The notes: a model not told the origin generated them from the letters alone. Positions 45,887-55,640 are shown, counted from the first letter of the stretch. The stretch: 60,152 nucleotides of DNA from Nocardiaceae bacterium (GCA_021372355.1 JAJFUQ010000186.1:1-60152), one strand, 5' to 3'. A program made the numbers and translations.

Positions 45887-47641
45887 ATGGCAGCGGGCGA
45901 CATGGAACTGGTGCGTGCGGTCGATCGCGCGCGCAGCACCGGTGACCATGTCGCCCTTGCCAATGCGGCCCTTGCACTCGCCGAAGGACAGGCCTGGGGC
46001 GCGCATCCGGGTCGCGCTCCCGCGTTGCTTCGCGAGGCGTATGGACGCGTAGTCGATCCCGCGTTGCGTTCCCGCCTGGCCACCGCGCTCGTTCGATGCT
46101 GGGCCTACGGAATGGAGACGGAGCGCGTCGGAGAATTCGCCGACCTTGCCGTTCAGCACGCCGAAGAGTGTGGCGACGAGGTTCTCCTCGCCGATGCACT
46201 CGACGCAACTCTGCTGGTTCGGTGGGGCCCGGATGACCTGGGTGCTCGTTCGGATCTGACTGAGCGGCTGGTCGGTCTCGTCGCGCATCTCGACACCGTC
46301 GAGGCGCGAATGACGGCGCATATCTGGCGCCTGACCGTCGCGCTCGAGAACCTCGATGCGGTCACCGCGGCGCGGCAGGTCCGAATTCTCGACGCTCTGG
46401 CCGTCGAGTCGGGTTCGGCGAAGGTTCGGTGCTTCGCAGATTCGCGCTCGGCCATGTTTGCATTGGTTCAGGATCGGCCCGATATTGCGCGCAACCTGTG
46501 GGCGAGTGCGTGTTCCGCAGGCGCCGAAGCCGAGCTGCCGGACCTGGTGGCCATCGAGCACACGAGCAGGTCCGCCGTCGCCATCTATGTGGGTGACAAG
46601 GATGCGATGACTGCCGAGGCGGTCAGTTATGTCGATTACGGGCGCAGCAACGGCCTCGTGGGAATCGCGGCGTTCGGTGCGGAACTCTGGGCTCGAGCGG
46701 GCGAATTGGACCGGTCGGCAGAGGTCTTGGCGACCCTCGCGGGTGGCGGTCTGAGCTCGCTGCCACGCGGTGCGGAGTGGCTCCCGACGGTCGCGTCGCT
46801 CGTCGAGGTCGCCGCGCGGACGGGTGCGTCTGCGCTGGTCGAGGAAGGAATCGATGCACTCGAGCCGTATGCCGGCCGGGGCATCGTCGATGCCGGTGCG
46901 GTGTTGTTCCGCGGGACGGTGACGGCTGTACTGCATCGCGCGTGCGCCGCTGCCGGGCGAGAGGCCGAGGCCCAGAAATGGAAGTCGTTGGCGCTTGCCG
47001 AGTATGCGCGGATCGGTAGTCGCTGGGGGCGCTTGGATCTCGGTGAGACCCCGCCAAGCAGTGCGGGAGGGCAGGACCGCCGGGCCCACTTCCGTACGGT
47101 CGGCGACCGCCTGTGGATCGTGGGCTTCGACGGCTCGTCGGCTCCGATCGCGGATGCGAAGGGCTTGCGTTACCTGCACGAACTGATTGCGAATCCTGGG
47201 CGCGAGGTGACTGCACTCGAACTGGTGGGTGTCGTCGAGGGGAACCAGGCGACGCGCAACGTCGATTCCGACGCCGGAGCGATCCTCGATTCCCAAGCCA
47301 AGGCGGCGTATCGGTCACGGCTCGTGGCACTCGACGCAGACTTGGCGGAAGCGAGGGAGTGGGCCGACGTGGCACGGGTGGATCGGCTCGAATTCGAGCG
47401 AGATGCACTCATCGGCGAACTCATGGCTGCGACCGGACTCGGCGGCCGTAACCGCGTCGCGGGATCAACGTCCGAGCGTGCCCGGGTGGCGGTTCGAAAG
47501 GCGATCTCCGCTGCTCTGGACCGGATCACTCACCAAGATCCGGCGTTTGCGCGCTACCTTCGCGCGACGGTCCGGACGGGTCGAACCTGCTGCTACGAGC
47601 CCGATCCCGGTCGTCCTGTCTCCTGGCAAATGCAGGGTTAG
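45887..47641 (+). CDS. Helical-repeat protein with actinobacterial regulator-type C-terminal domain
   Basis: 584-residue cytosolic protein. Residues 1-380 are alpha-helical with TPR-like Ala-rich repeats. Residues 395-560 contain [57 protein letters not shown] and [17 protein letters not shown], a segment also seen at the C-termini of large actinobacterial ATPase-type regulators. No P-loop, cyclase or obvious helix-turn-helix was seen, so it looks like the sensor/effector half of such a regulator standing alone. It starts with a leaderless promoter and is convergent with the VOC gene. Confidence 0.65.
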   Translation: MAAGDMELVRAVDRARSTGDHVALANAALALAEGQAWGAHPGRAPALLREAYGRVVDPALRSRLATALVRCWAYGMETERVGEFADLAVQHAEECGDEVLLADALDATLLVRWGPDDLGARSDLTERLVGLVAHLDTVEARMTAHIWRLTVALENLDAVTAARQVRILDALAVESGSAKVRCFADSRSAMFALVQDRPDIARNLWASACSAGAEAELPDLVAIEHTSRSAVAIYVGDKDAMTAEAVSYVDYGRSNGLVGIAAFGAELWARAGELDRSAEVLATLAGGGLSSLPRGAEWLPTVASLVEVAARTGASALVEEGIDALEPYAGRGIVDAGAVLFRGTVTAVLHRACAAAGREAEAQKWKSLALAEYARIGSRWGRLDLGETPPSSAGGQDRRAHFRTVGDRLWIVGFDGSSAPIADAKGLRYLHELIANPGREVTALELVGVVEGNQATRNVDSDAGAILDSQAKAAYRSRLVALDADLAEAREWADVARVDRLEFERDALIGELMAATGLGGRNRVAGSTSERARVAVRKAISAALDRITHQDPAFARYLRATVRTGRTCCYEPDPGRPVSWQMQG

Positions 47642-48021
47642 CCGCTGAGAACGGACAGGATGTTCCCCGCTGGGTCGGTGAACCACGCGATGTCCGGTCC
47701 TCGATTGGCGGCGCGACCCCGAAGGACGCCCTTGTCGTCGTGAGGGAGGCCGGGATAGGTCTCGAAGGTCACGCCGCGCGCGGTGAGTTCATCGACGGTC
47801 GCGTCGATGTCGTCGACCTGGAAGTTGAGAACCGTGAAGGTCGCCGGCTGATGATCGGGCTTGGGATAGGCAATCGCCTCGGCCCCTCCCGCGAGGTCGA
47901 GGTGCAGGATGCCCATATCGTCGTCACGAACGGAGAGTCCGAGGACTTCGACGTAGAACTTGCGTGCGGCGTCGAGGTCGTCAACGGAGAAGCTGCTGAA
48001 GGTCTTTGAAGTACCAAGCAT
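47638..48021 (-). CDS. VOC (glyoxalase/bleomycin resistance) family protein
   Basis: 127-residue protein with the two beta-alpha-beta-beta-beta halves of the VOC fold: [22 protein letters not shown] at the start and [16 protein letters not shown] at the end (Glu of the usual metal site not obvious). VOC proteins include isomerases, dioxygenases and drug-binding resistance proteins; function unassigned. It overlaps the stop of the convergent helical-repeat gene by four bases. Confidence 0.82.
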   Translation of the reverse strand: MLGTSKTFSSFSVDDLDAARKFYVEVLGLSVRDDDMGILHLDLAGGAEAIAYPKPDHQPATFTVLNFQVDDIDATVDELTARGVTFETYPGLPHDDKGVLRGRAANRGPDIAWFTDPAGNILSVLSG

Positions 48022-48027
48022 GATTCG

Positions 48028-48033
48028 AGCCTA
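48028..48033 (-). promoter_or_regulatory. -10 box (TAGGCT), leaderless-type
   Basis: On the minus strand TAGGCT ends 6 bases before the ATG of the VOC gene. Confidence 0.5.
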
Positions 48034-48137
48034 CGACCGGCACGCGTGACGGATCCAGGTCAATGAGTATCCGTGCGGAATATGGGTTGTCCGCCTTGCC
48101 TTGTCCGTGGTGACGTTGAACCGGGACGTAGGTGGCG

Positions 48138-49670
48138 ATGACCGAGCAGATACAGCAGCGCGCGGGGCGCAAGGAGTGGGTCGGCCTCGCGGTGATCTCG
48201 ATTGCCTGCGTCCTGTACATCATGGATCTCTCGGTCCTCGAGATGGCCATTCCGGCGATCAGTGAAGACCTTCATCCGTCGAGCGTCCAACTGCTGTGGA
48301 TCATCGACGTCTACGGGTTCATGGTCGCGGGATTCCTCATCACGATGGGCTCGCTCGGCGACCGACTGGGGCGCCGGAAGCTACTTCTGTACGGCGCTGG
48401 ATTCTTCGGTGCCGCGTCGGTATTCGCGGCATTCGCGCAGAGCGCGGAGATGCTGATCTTCGCCAGAGCGGTGATGGGCGTTGCCGGCGCGACGATCGCG
48501 CCGTCGACCTTGTCGCTGATCCGGAACATGTTTGCCGACCACGAACAGCGATCGCGTGCGATCGGCGTCTGGGTCACCAGCTTCTCGGTCGGGGGCGCGG
48601 TGGGACCGGTGATCGGCGGGATCGTGCTCGAGTTCTACTGGTGGGGCGCGGTGTTCCTGATCAACGTGCCGGTCATGGCGCTGTTGCTCGTCCTCGGCCC
48701 CAGACTGCTGCCGGAGTTCAAAGATCCGACCGCGGGGCGAGCCGACATTCCGAGCCTGCTGGCATCGCTGTCGGCGATCTTGCTCGTGGTCTTCGCGATC
48801 AAGAAGGTTGCGCAGGACGGCCCTTCCGTCGTTGCGATGGCCGCGCTGGCCGTTGGTGTGGCAGTCGGTGTCTGGTTCGTGCGTCGACAGCGGGGCCTCG
48901 ACGATCCCCTCATCGACCTCCACCTGTTCGGCATCCCGGCATTTCGAGCAGCGCTGGTCATCTATGGAATCGGCGTCATGGTGATGTTCGGGGGATTCCT
49001 GTTCATGCCGCAGTACCTGCAGCTCGTCCTCGGATACTCGCCGTTCGCAACCGGTATGTGGATGGTTCCATCGGCCGCGATGTTCGTCCTGGGGTCGAAT
49101 GTGAGTCCTTGGCTGCTCCGGTGGTGCGGGCCGGCGATGCAGCTCGGAATGGGTCTTGTCCTGGCGGCGATCGGGTTCGGGCTCATCGCGCTGGTACGGC
49201 CCGACCAGGGACTGTGGCAGGTGGTCGTTGGCTCGATTCTCTTCTCGCTGGGGCTGGCGCCGATATTCACCCTCACCACCGATTTGATCATCAGTGCCGC
49301 GCCGGCGAATCGCGCGGGGGCGGCGGCCGGAATCTCCGAGACGTCGGCCGAACTCGGGGGAGCCTTGGGAATCGCGGTGTTCGGCAGCATCGCCATCGCG
49401 TTGTACCGCGCTCGAATCGAGCCCGCGTTGTCCGGTGTCTCCGCGGACGCGGCGGAGTCGGCGCGGGGCACTCTCGGCGGAGCAATGACAGTCGCAAAGG
49501 CACTGCCCGGCGAGGTAGGACATCGGGTCTTGTCGGCAAGCGCGGAGGCGTTCACGGTCGGAATGCAGGTGACCGCGGTGATGAGTGCTCTTCTGGCGCT
49601 CGGACTCGGAGGCTTGGTGCTCGCCCGCGGAAAGTCAGTCGTCGACGTCGGAGAGGGGGCGAGCGAATGA
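48138..49670 (+). CDS. MFS transporter, DHA2 (14-TM) drug-efflux type, copy 1
   Basis: 510-residue integral membrane protein with 14 predicted helices, typical of DHA2 drug:H+ antiporters (EmrB/QacA group). It has MDLSVLEMAIPAIS in helix 1, the motif GSLGDRLGRRK in loop 2-3, and GPVIGGIVLEFYWW in helix 5 (motif C-like). Either the GTG at 48132 or the ATG at 48138 may be the start; both have plausible sites. It overlaps the next transporter gene by ATGA. Confidence 0.92.
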   Translation: MTEQIQQRAGRKEWVGLAVISIACVLYIMDLSVLEMAIPAISEDLHPSSVQLLWIIDVYGFMVAGFLITMGSLGDRLGRRKLLLYGAGFFGAASVFAAFAQSAEMLIFARAVMGVAGATIAPSTLSLIRNMFADHEQRSRAIGVWVTSFSVGGAVGPVIGGIVLEFYWWGAVFLINVPVMALLLVLGPRLLPEFKDPTAGRADIPSLLASLSAILLVVFAIKKVAQDGPSVVAMAALAVGVAVGVWFVRRQRGLDDPLIDLHLFGIPAFRAALVIYGIGVMVMFGGFLFMPQYLQLVLGYSPFATGMWMVPSAAMFVLGSNVSPWLLRWCGPAMQLGMGLVLAAIGFGLIALVRPDQGLWQVVVGSILFSLGLAPIFTLTTDLIISAAPANRAGAAAGISETSAELGGALGIAVFGSIAIALYRARIEPALSGVSADAAESARGTLGGAMTVAKALPGEVGHRVLSASAEAFTVGMQVTAVMSALLALGLGGLVLARGKSVVDVGEGASE

Positions 49671-51193
49671 CCGGGCAAACCGCGGTACGTGCGGGGCGGA
49701 AGGAGTGGATTGGCCTCGGGGTCATGTCGCTCGCCTGCGTGCTTTACGTGATGGACCTGTCGGTCCTGCATCTCGCGGTTCCGGCGATCAGCGAAGATCT
49801 GCGGCCGTCGAGTGCACAGTTGCTGTGGATCATCGACGTCTACGGGTTCATGGTCGCGGGATCGCTTATCACGATGGGTTCGCTAGGCGACCGCCTCGGC
49901 CGACGGAAGTTGCTGATGATCGGCGCCGCTTGCTTCGGCGTCGCCTCAGTGTTCGCGGCGTTCGCGCCGACCGCGGAATTGCTGATCCTGGCGAGGGCCG
50001 TCCTCGGTATCTCCGGTGCGACGCTGGCGCCGTCGACGCTGTCGCTACTGCGGAACATGTTCCTCGACCCGGTGCAGCGGTCGCGGGCCATCGGCATCTG
50101 GGTCACCAGCTTCTCCGCGGGCGGTGCGCTGGGCCCGGTGTTCGGCGGCATCGTCCTCGAGTACTTCTGGTGGGGCGCGGTTTTTCTGCTCAACGTGCCG
50201 TTCATGGCCGTGATCCTGATACTCGGGCCGAAGCTGATTCCCGAGTTCAAAGATCCCGAGGCGGGTCGCGCGGACATCCCGAGTGCATTGGCCTCGATCA
50301 CATCCATCCTGTTGATCGTCTTTGCGATCAAACAGATTGCGCAGAACGGGTTCTCCTGGGTGGCCCTCGCGGGCGTCGGGCTTGGCCTGCTCGTGGGGAC
50401 GTGGTTCGTCCGGCGGCAGAGGAGTCTCGAGGATCCGCTGATCGACCTCGCGCTCTTCTCGCTCCCGTCGTTCCGGCTATCGCTGGTGACGTACGGACTC
50501 GGCATCATGGTCATGTTCGGCGGGCTGCTGTTCATCCCGCAATACATGCAGCTTGTGCTGGGCTTTTCGCCCCTGATCGCCGGCCTCTGGACCGTGCCTT
50601 CCGCGTTGATGTCGGTGATTGGAGCCAACGTCAGCCCGTGGTTGCTGCGCTGGGTGTCACCGACTCGCCAGATCGGCGGTGGTCTGGTGTTGGCTGCGGC
50701 TGGGTTCGCCGTGGTGATGCTCGTACAGCCGAGCCATGCCCTGTGGCAAGTGGTGGTCGGATCGATTCTGTTTTCGATCGGCTGTGCGCCGATCTTCACG
50801 CTCACGAACGACCTCATCATCGGGTCCGTCCCGGCGAACCGTGCGGGCGCTGCCGCCGGCATCTCGGAGACCGCTGCCGAACTCGGCGGCGCCCTCGGCA
50901 TCGCGGTCATGGGGAGTGTGAGCGTCGCGATTTATCGCGCCGGCATCGAACCGGTGCTGGTCGGTGTGCCGGCGGACTCAGCCGAGATGGCGCGCGGCAC
51001 CCTCGGCGGCGCGGTGGTCGCGGCCCGGACGCTGCCGGTTGAGGTCGGGAATCGTATCGTCACCGCTGGTGCGGAAGCCTTCACCACCGGCATGCAGACG
51101 GTCGCACTGATGAGCGTGGTGATCTCACTTGTTCTCGCCGTGGTGGTCCTCGTTCGCGGGAGGTTGGTGCTTGTCGCGGCAGACAGCGACTGA
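49667..51193 (+). CDS. MFS transporter, DHA2 (14-TM) drug-efflux type, copy 2
   Basis: 508-residue 14-helix transporter, a close paralogue of the preceding one along its full length (shared segments such as LLWIIDVYGFMVAG, GSLGDRLGRRKLL and GISET-AELGGALGIAV). The ATG at 49667 overlaps the upstream stop; a much longer frame reading back into copy 1 is spurious. Tandem duplication is evident. It is followed by a strong terminator. Confidence 0.93.
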   Translation: MTGQTAVRAGRKEWIGLGVMSLACVLYVMDLSVLHLAVPAISEDLRPSSAQLLWIIDVYGFMVAGSLITMGSLGDRLGRRKLLMIGAACFGVASVFAAFAPTAELLILARAVLGISGATLAPSTLSLLRNMFLDPVQRSRAIGIWVTSFSAGGALGPVFGGIVLEYFWWGAVFLLNVPFMAVILILGPKLIPEFKDPEAGRADIPSALASITSILLIVFAIKQIAQNGFSWVALAGVGLGLLVGTWFVRRQRSLEDPLIDLALFSLPSFRLSLVTYGLGIMVMFGGLLFIPQYMQLVLGFSPLIAGLWTVPSALMSVIGANVSPWLLRWVSPTRQIGGGLVLAAAGFAVVMLVQPSHALWQVVVGSILFSIGCAPIFTLTNDLIIGSVPANRAGAAAGISETAAELGGALGIAVMGSVSVAIYRAGIEPVLVGVPADSAEMARGTLGGAVVAARTLPVEVGNRIVTAGAEAFTTGMQTVALMSVVISLVLAVVVLVRGRLVLVAADSD

Positions 51194-51278
51194 TCGCGCT
51201 TCGTCGATGGGGGCGAAACCAGGTATCCGTGGGCGCGGAACGGCCACCCGCTTCGGCTGAGCATGCTCAAAAACGCCT

Positions 51279-51323
51279 CCCACAGCGGAGGAAAGCCCAT
51301 ATACGGCTTTCCTCCCCTGTGGG
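51279..51323 (+). terminator. Intrinsic terminator after the MFS pair
   Basis: An 11-bp inner stem (51287-51297 with 51305-51315) and a 7-bp outer stem (51279-51285 with 51317-51323), separated by a single mismatch, form a long hairpin. Confidence 0.85.
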
Positions 51324-51399
51324 GTGCTCATTTGAGCAGCTAGTTCACGGGCAGGAGCCAGTAGCCGGACTCCGCGATGGTCGAGGTACGCGAATAAGC

Positions 51400-51405
51400 G
51401 ACAAT
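51400..51405 (+). promoter_or_regulatory. -10 box (GACAAT), leaderless-type
   Basis: GACAAT ends 6 bases before the ATG of the phosphorylase gene, which has no ribosome-binding site. Confidence 0.4.
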
Positions 51406-51411
51406 ATTTGA

Positions 51412-52212
51412 ATGCCAGAGCTTTCTCTCACTCCGCGCCTGGCCGTCATCGGCGGCAGCGGCTTCTATGACTTCTTCGGCGACGACGCTCAATCGATCGA
51501 GGTCGAGACCCCTTACGGCAAGCCGAGCGCGCCGATCACCGTCGGAACGGTCGCGGGTCGTGCGGTCGCGTTCGTGCCGCGTCACGGTCGCAACCACGAG
51601 TACGCACCGCACACCCTGCCGTACCGCGCGAACATGTGGGCGCTGCGCTCGCTTGGCGTGCGTCGGGTACTTGCGCCGTGTGCCGTCGGAAGCCTGACGC
51701 CGACGCTCGGCCCCGGTTCGTTCGTCGTGCCGGACCAGGTCGTGGACCGTACCGCGGGCCGCGTCCAGACCTACTTCGACGGTGGCGCCGTCCACGTTCC
51801 GTTCGCTGACCCGTATTGCGCCGACCTGCGCAAGACCGTCGCGGCGCAGCCGGGCATCATCGATGGCGGAACGATGGTCGTCGTCGAGGGACCGCGATTC
51901 TCGAGCCGTGCCGAGAGCCAGTGGTTTGCTGCGCAGGGCTGGACGCTAGTCAACATGACCGGTCACCCAGAGGCAGTTCTCGCCCGTGAGCTCGAGCTCT
52001 GCTATACACCGATCGCGCTGGTCACGGACCTCGATGCGGGTCTGGCCGAAGGCGAGGGCGTGAGCGCCGCAGAGGTGTTCGCCGAGTTCAAGCGCAACCT
52101 CGGACCGTTCAAGGAATTGGTACGGACCGCGATCGAGAACATCTCCGGTGAGGACACCTGCGCCGAATGCCGCGTCCACGACGGCGTGACACTCCCGTTC
52201 GAATTGCCTTGA
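51412..52212 (+). CDS. 5'-methylthioadenosine/purine nucleoside phosphorylase (MTAP family)
   Basis: 266-residue phosphorylase cleaving methylthioadenosine (or a related nucleoside) with phosphate. It has VIGGSGFYDF at residues 12-21 (phosphate site), PRHGRNHEYAPHTLPYRAN, GPRFSSRAES and NMTGHPEAVLARELELCY, all typical of MTAP. The GH-PE segment (TGHPEAVLA) matches family members that use MTA or inosine; which substrate is used cannot be decided here. In the cell it recycles a by-product of polyamine or quorum-signal synthesis. Confidence 0.92.
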   Translation: MPELSLTPRLAVIGGSGFYDFFGDDAQSIEVETPYGKPSAPITVGTVAGRAVAFVPRHGRNHEYAPHTLPYRANMWALRSLGVRRVLAPCAVGSLTPTLGPGSFVVPDQVVDRTAGRVQTYFDGGAVHVPFADPYCADLRKTVAAQPGIIDGGTMVVVEGPRFSSRAESQWFAAQGWTLVNMTGHPEAVLARELELCYTPIALVTDLDAGLAEGEGVSAAEVFAEFKRNLGPFKELVRTAIENISGEDTCAECRVHDGVTLPFELP

Positions 52213-52219
52213 TGCAGAG

Positions 52220-52258
52220 GGTGGTTGCCTACGAACCCCTCCTTCGCAGGCAGCCACC
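52220..52258 (+). terminator. Intrinsic terminator after the phosphorylase gene
   Basis: A 16-position stem with one mismatch and one G-T pair (52220-52235 with 52243-52258) lies 7 bases after the stop codon. Nothing else was recognised in the rest of the 52213-52484 gap besides the reductase promoter. Confidence 0.8.
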
Positions 52259-52470
52259 GCTCGCTTGGCAGTCACCTTGCGCGACCGGCCTCATCGACGG
52301 CCGGCAAGGGTAACCCCGCAGAACTGTGCTACATCTGTTTGCCGCTCAAGCAGGCTCCAGGAAACCCCCGGCGAACCGGGAGCGCGCTCTCAGTGTAGGG
52401 CGAAGCATATGGCGAAGATCAAGTCAGCAGGGGTATGTCGGTCGACCATAGGACGGGTCGGTCTGCCCAG

Positions 52471-52476
52471 TAGTCT
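52471..52476 (+). promoter_or_regulatory. -10 box (TAGTCT) of the FMN reductase gene
   Basis: TAGTCT ends 8 bases before the ATG at 52485, which would give a leader of only one or two bases. Confidence 0.45.
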
Positions 52477-52484
52477 GGTCAGCC

Positions 52485-53048
52485 ATGAGCGAACCGCTTC
52501 GCCTGGAGATCATCCTCGGCACCGTACGGCCGGTGCGGTTCGGCCCGGTGGTGGCTGACTGGTTCTTCCGTCAGGCCGTGAATGACCCGCGATTCGAGAT
52601 CGGGATGATCGATCTCGCGGAGTTCTCGTTGCCCTCGGACCTCACGATGGACAGCGACGGCGCGAAGGCGTTCCAGCGGCGCATCGCCGCTGCCGATGCG
52701 ATCGTCGCGGTCACTCCCGAGTACAACCACAGCACGTCCGGTGCGTTAAAAGATGCCTTCGACCTGCTCAAACGAGAGTGGCGGGCGAAGCCGGTCGGAT
52801 TCGTCGCCTATGGCGGTCTATCCGGTGGGTTGCGGGCGGTCGAGCACCTGCGGCAGATCGTCGCCGAGCTGCACATGGTCAGCGTCCGTGAGCAAGTGAG
52901 CTTCCATCAGGCGAAGAAACAGTTCGATGAGTCGGGTGAGACCGCAAACGGTGCTGCTGTTGATGCGGTGGGTCGCATGCTGAACCAGCTCGACTGGTGG
53001 GGCCGGCATCTGCGTGATGCGCGGTCAGGTGATCCGTATCCGGGCTGA
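52485..53048 (+). CDS. NADPH-dependent FMN reductase family protein
   Basis: 187-residue flavodoxin-like protein. LGTVRPVRFGPVVADW at residues 11-26 is the FMN phosphate loop, and TPEYNHSTSGALKDAFD near residue 78 is the family signature (PEYNxS). YGGLSGGLRAVEHLR is the third FMN contact. Such enzymes reduce quinones, azo dyes or free FMN with NAD(P)H. Its stop abuts the stop of the convergent glycine-rich gene. Confidence 0.92.
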   Translation: MSEPLRLEIILGTVRPVRFGPVVADWFFRQAVNDPRFEIGMIDLAEFSLPSDLTMDSDGAKAFQRRIAAADAIVAVTPEYNHSTSGALKDAFDLLKREWRAKPVGFVAYGGLSGGLRAVEHLRQIVAELHMVSVREQVSFHQAKKQFDESGETANGAAVDAVGRMLNQLDWWGRHLRDARSGDPYPG

Positions 53049-53985
53049 TTAACCGGTGCCTCCCGCGCCGACACCGCCGGTTCCGGGGATGCCGCTAGAG
53101 CCGGATGCTGAGCCCCCCGCGGAACCCGGATTGCTGGTGCCGGGGCCGCTTGAACCGTCGCCGCCGGTGCCGGTACCGCCAGTTCCGCCGGGGCCGCCCC
53201 CGAAGCCAATGCCACCGGTACCGCCCGCGCCGAACACCGACGAACCGCTTTGCCGCCGGCTCCACCTGCCTCGCCGGTTCCACCGGAAGAACCGGTTACG
53301 CCGGTACCACCGGTGTTTCCGGCGAGGCCGGTGACGTTCGGGTTGCCTTAGGTGCCTGACGTTGAGGCAACACCGGTGCCAGTACTGCCGGTCGTGCCTG
53401 TGGTTCCAGTGGTGCCCGTCGCCCTGTGCCGCCGTTGCCTCCGACACCGCCCGCGCCGCGCCGTGCGGTCCCGCCGTTGCCGCCTGCACCTCCGGCACCG
53501 CCGTTGCCGCCGTCGCCTCGGACCCGGCCGCCATTGCCGCCATTACCGCCTGTAGCGCCGTCGGCGGTTGAGTCGTAGCCGTCGCCACCGTTGCCGATCA
53601 GCAGGCCGCCGTTCTGTCCGTTCGGGTTCGCCGCGGTGCCATCCGCGCCATTGCACACGAGCCCACAAGAATTCGCCGCGCCCGAAGACACCCCCAGGAT
53701 CGATGCGACCGTCGGGGTCGTGAACTGGCTGGCGGTGAATCGTTGGGTGGGGAACTGCCGAGTGACGAACAGCGGCGACGTTGTCGAGGACGAAAATTGC
53801 GCTGTGGGGCGGGCACCGAATAAAGCCGTCCACGCCGAGGACGGCACCGCTGAAGCGAGCCCCACGCCCGGTCCGAGGATCATGCCGGCGCCGAGCATGC
53901 CCAACGCAGAGCCTGCCGCAATGCGGCGAGCGCGGCCCGATCGGGTGCACAGACGAATCGAAGAACGGGAAGTTGGGGCAGCCAT
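53049..53985 (-). pseudogene. PGRS-like glycine-rich exported protein gene, frameshifted
   Basis: From ATG 53985 the frame gives a signal-peptide-like N-terminus (GSALGMLGAGMILGPGVGLASA), a unique domain of about 70 residues, and then GGNGG-type repeats as in mycobacterial PGRS proteins. Near 53430 the glycine-rich reading moves to a second frame, which holds an in-frame TAA at 53348-53350. Near 53240 it moves to a third frame and ends at 53049. The whole is not a multiple of three. So the gene is either decayed or the assembly has indels in this repeat. There is no PE domain. The intact form would have been an exported repeat protein of about 310 residues. Confidence 0.7.
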
Positions 53986-54072
53986 GAATGCTCCTCAGAA
54001 CGGGTCCTGTAGGACACCGGAGCCGCAATCGCGCCACTACTCAGGAGCCTATGGCCTGAACGTCGGTATGGC

Positions 54073-54098
54073 CAGAAAACCGCTCTGACCTTGCATTT
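54073..54098. repeat. Imperfect repeat, left copy (flanks the ESX block)
   Basis: Contains AAAACCG, one base, then TCTGACCT and GC-ATTT. It is similar to 59973-60001 with a few indels and ends next to the eccE stop codon. Confidence 0.3.
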
Positions 54099-55640
54099 TT
54101 AACTAGTTCGCACCGCGCTCGATCCGACGATGAAGTCCTGTTCGGCGGGGACTGTCACAAGGTCGACCACGATCGATTGACCGCCCGCGGTCACCGTGAT
54201 CGAAGGTCCGGTCGCGGTGATCGAGACGTCTGGCTCGATGCCCGCTAGAGCCGCTGGCGTCGACGCCGCGAAGATCGTGGTGATTCCCGGAGTGCCTGGC
54301 TGAAGATCGCCGTCGGCGACGAGAACGTCGTAGTTTGCGGGCATCGGTTCGCTGAGCGCGATCACACGAAGATGCGAACGGTTTCCGACGGCGTCGACGA
54401 GCGACTCCCACATGTCCGTCCGGTCCGTTCGGACGACGATTCGCGCTCCGGTCGCGACGCCGCGGAAGATCGTCTGCCGCAGGAACACCGAGGAGCCGAC
54501 CAAGGTCGCGACCCGTGTGCTCGGTGCACACAGAGGTATGGCGATCGCTCGGCCGTCCGAAGTGGCCCCGACGAGTTGGCCGCATCCGCCAGTGGCCAAC
54601 GCAAACCTCGACAACTCGGCAACGGAGACATCGTGAAAGACCAAGTCGCCGTCGCCGTTTGATGCCAGCGGCAAGTGCGCTCTCAGGTGCTGAAGTTGGT
54701 GACCGTCGACCCGCCGAGCGGGCAGCGGTGGAGTCTTGTCGGCGCCGGTGAGCCGCCACGACATCGAGGCTGTGACTCGTCCAGAAACGTCCTGCGGTCG
54801 TAGGGCGAGCATCGCCGTCGTCGCCTGCGCCGAAACCGTCCAGACCTGGTCGACGAGGGCGGGCGTCAATTCCGTTGCCGAAAAGCCCGAGTCGGTGTGA
54901 TCGCCGATGGTCACTGACGACCAGCCGTTTCGCACATCGCCGCCAGCCACGGCCTTGGACGATGCCGTGATCTCGTCTGCGGACATAACCCGCGCCTCGA
55001 CGTCGTGGCGTGTCAGGACATCGACGATCCGGCTCGTCGCGGTCCTCAGTGTCGACACTGCACCGTCGCGTCCACCGCCTCGACGTTCTACCGCTGCCGA
55101 ACCTGCATCGAGGCGAACGACAAGCCAGACGGCGCGATCCGGAACTGCCGGCAATGGGCCGATGAGTTGTCGAAGCACGTTTGCCGGGCGCGTCTGAATG
55201 CGCCGAGAATGGCTCACGATGTCGATTCGCGCCAACGTGATGTCGTGCTGGTGGAGTGCGGCCGCTAGGTCCGCGAGGGGCAGTTGCTCACCCGGAGCAG
55301 CACCCCCGCGGGACAGCGTCGTCAGTCGAGGTTTGGGGACGACCGACACGACTGCCGCGCACTCGAGGCCTGACCAGCTCACGCCCAGTTCGTTGAAGTC
55401 CTTCGGTACCGGCAGGTCGAGGTTCGACGATCGTGCGTACCCGATCAGGGTGGACAGCCGGCCGAGGAGCGATTGCCGCCGGACTGGAACGACGAGAACG
55501 ACGCCGACCAGGACCCCGACAGTCACCGCGACAACCGGGGAAGCGACGGTCGCAACGAGGCACCCGATTGCGACTCCGAGAAGCTCGGCCAGGAGAACAG
55601 AAGCCAGCGCGCCACGTCGAATTCCTTGCACACCAACCAC
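54099..55640 (-). CDS. eccE: Type VII secretion protein EccE
   Basis: 513-residue membrane protein of the ESX core complex. Two N-terminal helices (about residues 12-30 and 33-52) precede a large soluble domain with LGVSWSGLECAAVVSV, typical of EccE. A GTG start at 55640 (or 55631) is chosen; the long frame further upstream runs antisense through eccB. It is encoded divergently from eccB with a gap of about 94 bases, which must hold both promoters. EccE is absent from the ESX-4 locus of M. tuberculosis but present in several other mycolata. Confidence 0.85.
   Translation of the reverse strand: MVGVQGIRRGALASVLLAELLGVAIGCLVATVASPVVAVTVGVLVGVVLVVPVRRQSLLGRLSTLIGYARSSNLDLPVPKDFNELGVSWSGLECAAVVSVVPKPRLTTLSRGGAAPGEQLPLADLAAALHQHDITLARIDIVSHSRRIQTRPANVLRQLIGPLPAVPDRAVWLVVRLDAGSAAVERRGGGRDGAVSTLRTATSRIVDVLTRHDVEARVMSADEITASSKAVAGGDVRNGWSSVTIGDHTDSGFSATELTPALVDQVWTVSAQATTAMLALRPQDVSGRVTASMSWRLTGADKTPPLPARRVDGHQLQHLRAHLPLASNGDGDLVFHDVSVAELSRFALATGGCGQLVGATSDGRAIAIPLCAPSTRVATLVGSSVFLRQTIFRGVATGARIVVRTDRTDMWESLVDAVGNRSHLRVIALSEPMPANYDVLVADGDLQPGTPGITTIFAASTPAALAGIEPDVSITATGPSITVTAGGQSIVVDLVTVPAEQDFIVGSSAVRTS

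Noticed and set aside
48296..51193. A 965-codon plus-strand frame covering both MFS genes
   Set aside because: Its first 450 codons are an out-of-frame reading of MFS copy 1 (arginine/glycine-rich, no membrane helices); only the part from 49667 is a real transporter.
52259..52470. Small gene or RNA between the phosphorylase and FMN reductase genes
   Set aside because: The frames here are short, lack start signals and show no family features; no stable RNA fold beyond the terminator was evident.
53056..53571. Proline-rich plus-strand frames opposite the glycine-rich gene
   Set aside because: They are the complement of GGN/GTG repeats and show no start signals; the minus-strand reading has the signal peptide and repeats.
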